Positions 15,436 through 21,006 of a stretch of DNA of 21,006 bases are shown one piece after another (within the stretch, counting starts at the first letter, position 1; every line of letters starts with the position of its first letter). This stretch comes from JAUZPB01 sp037140715. GTDB taxonomy: Bacteria; Bacteroidota; Ignavibacteria; Ignavibacteriales; SURF-24. A program made the position numbers and the translations under genes. The notes under the pieces are model-generated. The model was not told the origin of the DNA and searched no databases. It saw only the letters and a program-made list of their open reading frames with translations. The DNA lies in contig JBAXDX010000049.1 of the NCBI GenBank assembly GCA_037140715.1, positions 1 through 21,006 of the forward strand, given 5' to 3'.

Positions 15436-16785
15436 TTATTTTACTAATGCAATCTTAATCGCGCATTTAGAATTACCCGCTTCTACAAAGCATAGATATA
15501 CGCCGCCCGAAAGAGCAGACCCGTCAAAATTAACTTCATAGATTCCGGCAGGTTTAACTGAGTTCACAAGTTCTCTTACCTGCCTGCCAAGTAAATCAGA
15601 TATCGTAACTCTGACATTAAATAATGCAACACCCTCCGTCCCGGGAATTGAATATTTGATTTTAGCCGTCACATTAAATGGGTTAGGATAACAGTTTACT
15701 TCAAATTTCTGCGGAATCATATATCTTTTAACTGAAGTATTCATCTTAGTAAGGTTCTTCCCTGCTGTTTCAAGCAAAATATTTTCTTTCCCATTGTAGC
15801 TTTGATGCAGTTCCCAAAGAATTGCTCCGCCTAGTTCCTGCGACTTCACATATTCACATTTAAGCCGGACTGACATTGTATCATCATAAGTTATGATATG
15901 AGTTTTTTCAGTATCCTGCAGATATGGCACTTTAGCATTCTGATCGAATATATAATTCCAGCCTGCAGAATTTCTGCATGTCGTTGCATCGTTATATATT
16001 ATAGTAACTGCCTCTTTATCCTGAAGTGCTGAATAAAGTCCTGCTGTTTTCTGGTTATAACCATAAAAAGCAATTCCAATCAGCAGCTTATTCTTTGGAA
16101 TACCGCGCAAAAGATAATACCGGACACTCGCATCAACTGACCCCAGCTGACCGGCTGTTGAATAAAGCGGTGAATTATGCATGGCGTCAGATTCCCATGA
16201 TCCTGCAAAATCATAAGTCATAACACCATACCAGTCAAGATAATCATTAAGCTGAGTTATATTAAATCCGTTGTTCCAGTCAGTTGCCGGTAGCGTTGCG
16301 GTTATAAGCGAAATTCCTGCATTATTAAATGCCTGCCTGAGGGCTGAAACGAAAGCAACAAAATTTGCACTATCAGTTTGAGTTGGATATTCCCAGTCGA
16401 GATCCGCCCCGTCATAACCGTTCTTCAAACAAAAGCTGACAAGATTTGTAATAAATAATGTTCGCGCGCTCGTACTGTTTACCATTCCGGAAAAGCCTGC
16501 CGTCTGATCAACGCCCCAGCCCCCTACTGAAACCAATACTTTCACCCCGTTATTATGTGCTGTTGTTATCAGAGCAGGATATAAAAACCAGGAATCCGTG
16601 TGAATACTTCCATCAGCATTAGGCCAAATAAACGCATGACAGATATGCGTCAGATTATCATATTTTATAGCACTCGCCGGATACTGACTATAATTAGACA
16701 TGTAATACCCAACGGTTAACTTAGCCTCTGCCAGACTGCTGGTTAAAATACTCAGCAGAACAACCAGACGAAAAAAGTACTTCAT
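15436..16785 (-). CDS. Secreted GH18 chitinase-like glycoside hydrolase with T9SS sorting domain
   Basis: The 449-residue protein has a signal peptide (~1-21). The GH18 barrel spans ~22-345: LTVGYYMSNY opens it, VKVLVSVGGWG is the SxGG motif, and YDGADLDWEYP gives the catalytic DxxDxDxE signature with Glu132 as the acid. MTYDF (~189-193) supplies the substrate-positioning Tyr-Asp pair. GH18 enzymes hydrolyse beta-1,4-linked N-acetylglucosamine polymers by substrate-assisted catalysis. Residues ~361-449 (FEVNCYPNPFN, SGGVYLCFVEAGNSK, IALVK) form a type A T9SS C-terminal sorting domain, so the enzyme is probably secreted or attached to the cell surface by the type IX system. CAGGAGA just upstream supports the ATG. 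It converges on the barrel gene with a 22-bp gap and diverges from the MFS gene. No chitin-binding module is visible. Confidence 0.93.
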   Translation of the reverse strand: MKYFFRLVVLLSILTSSLAEAKLTVGYYMSNYSQYPASAIKYDNLTHICHAFIWPNADGSIHTDSWFLYPALITTAHNNGVKVLVSVGGWGVDQTAGFSGMVNSTSARTLFITNLVSFCLKNGYDGADLDWEYPTQTDSANFVAFVSALRQAFNNAGISLITATLPATDWNNGFNITQLNDYLDWYGVMTYDFAGSWESDAMHNSPLYSTAGQLGSVDASVRYYLLRGIPKNKLLIGIAFYGYNQKTAGLYSALQDKEAVTIIYNDATTCRNSAGWNYIFDQNAKVPYLQDTEKTHIITYDDTMSVRLKCEYVKSQELGGAILWELHQSYNGKENILLETAGKNLTKMNTSVKRYMIPQKFEVNCYPNPFNVTAKIKYSIPGTEGVALFNVRVTISDLLGRQVRELVNSVKPAGIYEVNFDGSALSGGVYLCFVEAGNSKCAIKIALVK

Positions 16786-17005
16786 AATTATCTCCTGTAC
16801 TCATAATAAAAATGACGCGGTTAAATTATTTTTCATAAAAGTGAAATTTTTTGTCCATATTTCAGGTTAGAAAAGTAACTGATAGATTTATCATTAAACA
16901 AACCGCCACAAAATAAAATTTTACAATAATATTATAATTTGCTTGAACTAATATATAAAACTAAAAGCTTTTATCAGTAGATCAGAAACAAAACAGCAGG
17001 TTTTT

Positions 17006-18274
17006 ATGAAACAATTAACAAAAGAACACACAGACTCATTAAATAATCTTCCGGATAACTTTAAATCGCTGTTAAGCCTCTCAGTTCTTGTGCCTGCGCT
17101 TGGTTATTTCGTTGATATGTACGACCTGCTCCTCTTTGGCATTGTTCGCATCCCAAGCCTTAAAGCAATCGGAGTCAGCGGCGAAGCTCTTATCAACACC
17201 GGCGTTTATCTCCTTAATATGCAGATGACCGGTATGCTTCTTGGCGGAATTCTCTGGGGTATTCTCGGTGACAAAAAAGGAAGAGTTTCAGTACTCTTTG
17301 GTTCAATTCTCCTTTATTCTGTGGCAAATATCGCTAATGCTTTTGTTAAAACTCCTGATGCTTACGCATTAATGCGCTTCCTTGCCGGAGTCGGTCTTGC
17401 CGGTGAGCTTGGAGCGGCTGTAACTCTTGTAAGCGAATCACTCTCGAAGGAAATGCGCGGCTATGGAACAGCAATCGTGGCTTCGGTCGGAATACTTGGT
17501 TCGGTTACAGCGGCGTTAGTTGGTGATTTACTTCCCTGGACCACAGCATATATCATCGGAGGCTGTCTTGGCTTCGTACTGCTTTTCCTGAGAATTAAAA
17601 TGTTTGAAAGCGGGATGTATTCCTCTCTTAAATCAATGGACGTAAAAAAAGGAAACTTCTTAAGTTTGTTTACTTCAAAGGAAAGATTTCTTAAATATAT
17701 TCAGTGTATACTGATAGGACTGCCCACATGGTATGTCGTTGGAGTGCTTATAACCTTTTCACCTGAGTTTGCCAGGAAGCTCGCCTTAACTTCCCCTGTT
17801 ACAGCAGGCAAAGCTATTTTATTTACCTATCTTGGACTTGTTTTCGGCGATATAGTCAGCGGCTTCGGCAGCCAGTTAATTAAAAGCAGAAAGAAAATTG
17901 TTCTAATCTTCCTTTCTATGACCACAGTTTTAATTGTCGTCTATCTTTTCTCTTATGGAATGTCGGTGGCTTACTTTTACACCGTTTGTGGACTTTTGGG
18001 TTTTTCAATTGGATACTGGGCAGTATTTGTTACCATAGCATCAGAACAGTTTGGAACTAATCTGCGTGCCACAGTAACAACCACAGTTCCTAATTTTGTA
18101 CGCGGAGCAACGGTGCCAATAACCTTATCCTTTACTTTCTTAAGAACCTATATGGACATTATTCAAAGTGCCATGATTGTCGGAGCTGTTTCTATGGTAA
18201 TTGCCTTTGCTGCGCTTTATTTCCTGCGTGAAACTTACCACAAAGATCTTAATTACCTCGAACATTACGTTTAA
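17006..18274 (+). CDS. Major facilitator superfamily transporter (metabolite:H+ symporter type)
   Basis: The 422-residue protein has about twelve hydrophobic segments. The loop between helices 2 and 3 carries the MFS motif A, GILGDKKGRVS (residues ~85-95), and helix 1 has acidic residues (YFVDMYD). The segment LMRFLAGVGLAGELGAA in helix 4 resembles the conserved RxxxGxGxGGE region of sugar and aromatic-acid/H+ symporters. The substrate cannot be assigned and no catabolic gene is adjacent. It would move small organic molecules across the inner membrane using the proton gradient. The ATG follows AGCAGG. The gene is divergent from the chitinase, with a 220-bp intergenic region that must hold both promoters, though I could not pick them reliably. 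It converges on der with a 39-bp gap. Confidence 0.88.
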   Translation: MKQLTKEHTDSLNNLPDNFKSLLSLSVLVPALGYFVDMYDLLLFGIVRIPSLKAIGVSGEALINTGVYLLNMQMTGMLLGGILWGILGDKKGRVSVLFGSILLYSVANIANAFVKTPDAYALMRFLAGVGLAGELGAAVTLVSESLSKEMRGYGTAIVASVGILGSVTAALVGDLLPWTTAYIIGGCLGFVLLFLRIKMFESGMYSSLKSMDVKKGNFLSLFTSKERFLKYIQCILIGLPTWYVVGVLITFSPEFARKLALTSPVTAGKAILFTYLGLVFGDIVSGFGSQLIKSRKKIVLIFLSMTTVLIVVYLFSYGMSVAYFYTVCGLLGFSIGYWAVFVTIASEQFGTNLRATVTTTVPNFVRGATVPITLSFTFLRTYMDIIQSAMIVGAVSMVIAFAALYFLRETYHKDLNYLEHYV

Positions 18275-18313
18275 TTTAGATATTTGTACTACGGATTGAA
18301 ACCCAGTGATGAA

Positions 18314-19630
18314 TTATTTATCCCTGAAGCTTGTGGTAATAGGAACACCCTGGAAACCAAAATGACGGCGCAAGGCTTTTTCAAGATAGCGTCTGTAATT
18401 ATCGGGAATATATTTGGGTTCATTAGCAAAAAAAAGAAAAATCGGATAATGGTCGCCGACCTGATTTATGAACTTAATCCTGACTTCTTTGCCTGTCGGG
18501 GTTGCAGGAGGAGGAGATTTTTCAATTTCTTCAAGCATTATCTCATTCAGCTGATGGGTCGGTATCTTTTTCCCTCTTTCGGACTGGACTTTTTTGCTAA
18601 GTTCAATCAGGTTATAGATACGCTGCTTTGTAAGAGCGGAGATAAATATAATGGGCAGGTAATCAATGGAGCCAAGTTTGTCTTTAATCTGTTCCTGAAA
18701 AACCTTCGCGGTATTGGAATCCTTATTTTCTATAAGATCCCACTTGTTTACGGCAAGGATTATCCCCTTTCGTCTGCTTATAGCTTCATCGATGATTTTC
18801 TGATCCTGCTTTTCAAGTCCAAGAACTGAATCAATCATAATGATTGCAACATCGCATTCGCTTAATGCTTTGAGTGTGCGTACAGTTGAGAAAAACTCAA
18901 TACTTTCACTGATTTTGCTTTTGCGCCTGAGTCCGGCGGTGTCAATAAGAATAAACTCTTCGCCGTAATATTTAAGGACAGAGTCAATGCTGTCCCTTGT
19001 GGTTCCGGGAATGTTTGTAACAATACTTCTGTCATAACCAAGCAGGGCATTTGTAAGGGAGGATTTACCGACATTAGGGCGGCCAAGTATAGCAATTTTT
19101 AACCGTTTATCATCTTCCGAAACCCTGTCCTCAAAGCTGAGATGTGAAACTATAACATCAAGCAGGTCGCCACTTTTTCTGCCGGTCATACCGGAAATAT
19201 CATAAAGCTCGTCAAAACCAAGCGAATAGAACTCGCCAATATTTGGTTCATCGAGATGGGAATCGACCTTATTGACGATAAGAAGCGTATTCTTGTTGGC
19301 AGATCTGAGCAAAGCGCCTATGACGTAGTCCATTGGAGTAAGTCCGGACTTAGCATCGAGCATAAAGAGAATTAAATCAGCCTCGCTGACTGCAATTTCA
19401 ACCTGTTCGCGTATAGCAGTTTCAAACAGGTCGGGCGAATTAGGGACGTAGCCACCGGTATCAATTAATCTGAAGTTTCTGCCATTCCAGTCCACTTCTC
19501 CATATTTTCTATCGCGCGTAACGCCGCTTACATCATCGACAATGGCTTCGCCTGCGCCAACAAGGCGGTTATAAAAAGTTGACTTCCCCACATTCGGGCG
19601 CCCCACAATTACTACAATTGGATCTTTCAT
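18314..19630 (-). CDS. der: Ribosome-assembly GTPase Der (EngA)
   Basis: The 438-residue protein is of normal Der length and has two tandem GTPase domains plus a KH-like C-terminal domain. The first domain has the P-loop GRPNVGKST (10-18), switch region GVTRDR, DTGG (57-60) and NKVD (120-123). The second has GRPNVGKSS (183-191), PGTTRDS, DTAG (230-233) and NKWD (295-298). Residues ~355-438 form the KH-like domain, with a conserved VRIKFINQVG strand near residue 390. Der is essential in most bacteria and acts in late maturation of the 50S ribosomal subunit. The ATG follows AAGAGA. It lies 94 bp downstream of the DUF5683-like gene on the same strand; a short GC hairpin with a T-run sits in the gap. 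A long plus-strand open frame inside it (18284-18829) is an antisense shadow. Confidence 0.98.
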   Translation of the reverse strand: MKDPIVVIVGRPNVGKSTFYNRLVGAGEAIVDDVSGVTRDRKYGEVDWNGRNFRLIDTGGYVPNSPDLFETAIREQVEIAVSEADLILFMLDAKSGLTPMDYVIGALLRSANKNTLLIVNKVDSHLDEPNIGEFYSLGFDELYDISGMTGRKSGDLLDVIVSHLSFEDRVSEDDKRLKIAILGRPNVGKSSLTNALLGYDRSIVTNIPGTTRDSIDSVLKYYGEEFILIDTAGLRRKSKISESIEFFSTVRTLKALSECDVAIIMIDSVLGLEKQDQKIIDEAISRRKGIILAVNKWDLIENKDSNTAKVFQEQIKDKLGSIDYLPIIFISALTKQRIYNLIELSKKVQSERGKKIPTHQLNEIMLEEIEKSPPPATPTGKEVRIKFINQVGDHYPIFLFFANEPKYIPDNYRRYLEKALRRHFGFQGVPITTSFRDK

Positions 19631-19656
19631 GTTTCTCTTGGATAATAAAAAAATAC

Positions 19657-19671
19657 CGGGATTGGAACCCG
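19657..19671 (-). terminator. Weak possible intrinsic terminator between the DUF5683-like gene and der
   Basis: Read on the minus strand, CGGG TTCCAAT CCCG forms a 4-bp GC stem with a 7-base loop, followed by GTATTTTTTT. It lies downstream of the DUF5683-like stop and just upstream of der, so it could end transcription of the former or partly attenuate read-through into der. The stem is short, so confidence is low. The loop also resembles a tRNA T-arm, but no tRNA surrounds it. Confidence 0.3.
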
Positions 19672-19724
19672 TGTCAATAGAACAGTTTTAATAGTTTTAT
19701 AAAAACCTGTATGCAATATACGAA

Positions 19725-20612
19725 TTAAAATCTGTATGTTAAATTCAACTCAGGGTAATAATCAGCCTGCCCGAATAAGCTGGTCTGATTAACCTTCATT
19801 CCAATATTCAGATTCTTATTGTAACTGCCGGCAGTCCAGACGGCATCAATGGCGCTAAGTAAATGATTAACCAAAATGACCGTAACGGCACGCGCGGCAT
19901 ACTTATAATAAGTCTTATCGGGTTTTAAGAACATTTCGCTATAATCCTGCATCTGCTGAGGCACGTTGGTCATATAGACTTCTGTTTCAGGAACGCCCTG
20001 CCAGTAATCCCAGCCGTGGCTAAACTGATTATACTTGCCGATAAGTTCATAATACTGCTGGTACCCGTGATGTTCAAGATGGTGAGAAAAAACAGGTATC
20101 TTCTGTTCGAGGTTATTTAAGTCCGAAAGGTTCACCCTTTCCCAGGGTTTTAAGTTTGTATTATTATTTATAGCAACAGGCGAAACGCCCGGGGCACCAA
20201 GCTCGGTTGTAAATTTATTCAGCCATTCGGTATAACGAACTACGCTCCAGTGTTCATCTGCGTAAACCTGAAATTCAGTAGTAGCATTATCTCCCTGCTT
20301 ATTATATGATATGGCAGCAACAATCGCGGAAGCTTCAACTGCAAGAAAGACAGCAGCTTTGATATAGCTTCCGCTGTAAAATTCTCCTGCTCCGGGAAGT
20401 ATAGCAGACAAGACTCCTGCGAGCAGGGGCGATTTTTTGTTTGCATTATTTATTAATACCGGAGGCAACGAACTTTCTTTAACATTGTTAAAGGCAGTAC
20501 GGGAGTCCTCGCTTAATCTGCCTGTAAATCTGTTTTGTACCGTATCTTTTCCCTGACAAAACAGCGAGCCTGCCTCAATTAAAATCAATATAAATAGCAT
20601 TGTAATCTTCAT
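19725..20612 (-). CDS. Exported DUF5683-like envelope protein of unknown function
   Basis: The 295-residue protein has a signal peptide (~1-20, ending LFCQ; the residue before Cys does not fit a lipobox). Residues ~60-100 carry KSPLLAGVLSAILPGAGEFY followed by SGSYIKAAVFLAVEAS, the glycine/proline pattern of DUF5683-type proteins, which pair two hydrophobic helices in small envelope proteins of Bacteroidota and relatives. A second hydrophobic segment (~238-258, YKYAARAVTVILVNHLLSAI) repeats this style. The C-terminus is beta-rich and ends ELNLTYRF, an aromatic ending like that of outer-membrane proteins. A GGAGAG ribosome-binding site sits five bases before the ATG. It lies upstream of der on the same strand, but co-transcription is uncertain because of a possible weak terminator between them. 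No biochemical role is known to me. Confidence 0.55.
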   Translation of the reverse strand: MKITMLFILILIEAGSLFCQGKDTVQNRFTGRLSEDSRTAFNNVKESSLPPVLINNANKKSPLLAGVLSAILPGAGEFYSGSYIKAAVFLAVEASAIVAAISYNKQGDNATTEFQVYADEHWSVVRYTEWLNKFTTELGAPGVSPVAINNNTNLKPWERVNLSDLNNLEQKIPVFSHHLEHHGYQQYYELIGKYNQFSHGWDYWQGVPETEVYMTNVPQQMQDYSEMFLKPDKTYYKYAARAVTVILVNHLLSAIDAVWTAGSYNKNLNIGMKVNQTSLFGQADYYPELNLTYRF

Positions 20613-21006
20613 GTAAACTCTCCATAATAATAACTAATTCATGTTGCGTAAAATTGTCAGAACTATGATTTTTATGATTAACCGGGAACAAATTCAGTCA
20701 GTTGTATCTTTTATCCTGCATGAAAAATCATTTTTGAACCGAATCCACTTCTGGCCTTGCTTCAAAAATCATTTTTAAGGCGAATCTACTTCTGGCCTTG
20801 CTTCAAAAATCATTTTTAAGGTGAATCCACTTCTGGCCTTGCTTCAAAAATCATTTTTAAGGCGAATCTACTTCTGGCCTTGCTTCAAAAATCATTTTTA
20901 AGGTGAATCTACTTCTGGCCTTGCTTCAAAAATCATTTTTAAGGCGAATCTACTTCTGGCCTTGCTTCAAAAATCATTTTTAAGGTGAATCTACTTCTGG
21001 CCTTGC
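20613..21006. other. Intergenic stretch with 41-bp repeat array, cut by window end
   Basis: No credible conventional gene was seen from the DUF5683-like start to the window end. The first ~107 bases are AT-rich unique sequence that should hold that gene's promoter; the rest is a tandem repeat array, listed separately. What lies beyond the array is outside the window. Confidence 0.6.
20720..21006. repeat. 41-bp tandem repeat array, six full units plus one divergent edge unit, continuing past the window
   Basis: Full units begin at 20761, 20802, 20843, 20884, 20925 and 20966, each exactly 41 bp, beginning TTCAAAAATCATTTTTAAGG and ending CTTCTGGCCTTGC. A divergent edge unit covers 20720-20760. 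Units are nearly identical; a C/T site after AAGG alternates strictly (AAGGC, AAGGT, AAGGC and so on), giving an 82-bp higher-order period, and one unit also has CCAC for CTAC. Each junction can fold: GCCTT pairs with AAGG(C/T) and AAAAAT pairs with ATTTTT around a C, with GCTTC bulged on one side. There is no unique spacer, so it is not CRISPR. The array ends at the window edge and probably continues. Confidence 0.93.

Noticed and set aside
18284..18829. 181-codon plus-strand open frame
   Set aside because: It lies antisense to der, whose GTPase motifs are unmistakable; its composition shows no protein-family features.
19650..19680. tRNA fragment (GGGTTCCAATCCC looks like a T-arm on the minus strand)
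   Set aside because: No acceptor, D or anticodon arms surround it, and the base after TTC is C where tRNAs have a purine; a weak terminator hairpin is more likely.
20720..21006. Possible CRISPR array at the window end
   Set aside because: The 41-bp units abut directly with no variable spacer, and the whole unit is conserved.

Overview
The window reads as chromosomal DNA from a low-GC, Gram-negative member of the Bacteroidota/Chlorobi group, most likely Ignavibacteria-like. This is inferred from a chitinase carrying a C-terminal type IX secretion (T9SS) sorting domain, TonB-dependent receptor architecture with an N-terminal carboxypeptidase-like regulatory domain, a DUF5683-like envelope protein, and abundant outer-membrane beta-barrels. 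Good Shine-Dalgarno sequences precede several genes, which is less typical of classical Bacteroidetes and fits the Ignavibacteria/Chlorobi side. No rRNA, tRNA, insertion sequence or CRISPR array was found.

Layout. (1) 3-974, plus strand: the C-terminal part of an NFACT (RqcH/FbpA/Rqc2-like) ribosome quality control protein, cut by the window edge. (2) 6487-1039, minus strand: a three-gene envelope operon of a TonB-dependent receptor, a lipoprotein resembling DUF4876 and a beta-barrel resembling DUF6850. (3) 6488-7353: a long divergent intergenic region holding an array of tandem palindromes. (4) 7354-15413, plus strand: five tightly packed genes that look like a complete trans-envelope electron-transfer chain. 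They encode a diheme membrane cytochrome b, a membrane-anchored ferredoxin/FAD/NAD(P) oxidoreductase, a 20-heme c-type cytochrome, a 34-heme c-type cytochrome and an outer-membrane beta-barrel. (5) 16785-15436, minus: a secreted GH18 chitinase with a T9SS tail. (6) 17006-18274, plus: an MFS transporter. (7) 20612-18314, minus: a DUF5683-like envelope protein followed by the ribosome-assembly GTPase Der. (8) 20720-21006: a 41-bp tandem repeat array running off the window end.

The most striking system is region 4. The gene order follows the order of compartments: cytosolic face, inner membrane, periplasm, outer membrane. The inferred path is NAD(P)H to FAD, Fe-S clusters, two transmembrane b hemes, up to 54 c hemes and then the outer-membrane barrel, so an extracellular electron transfer conduit is the leading hypothesis. 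Both cytochromes are built from the same ~70-residue triheme module (about 6 copies plus 2 hemes, and 11 copies plus 1 heme), and the larger has grown by recent internal duplication. The oxidoreductase is odd in two ways: each ferredoxin motif lacks its second cysteine, and the flavoprotein part appears circularly permuted. All functions are inferred from sequence alone.
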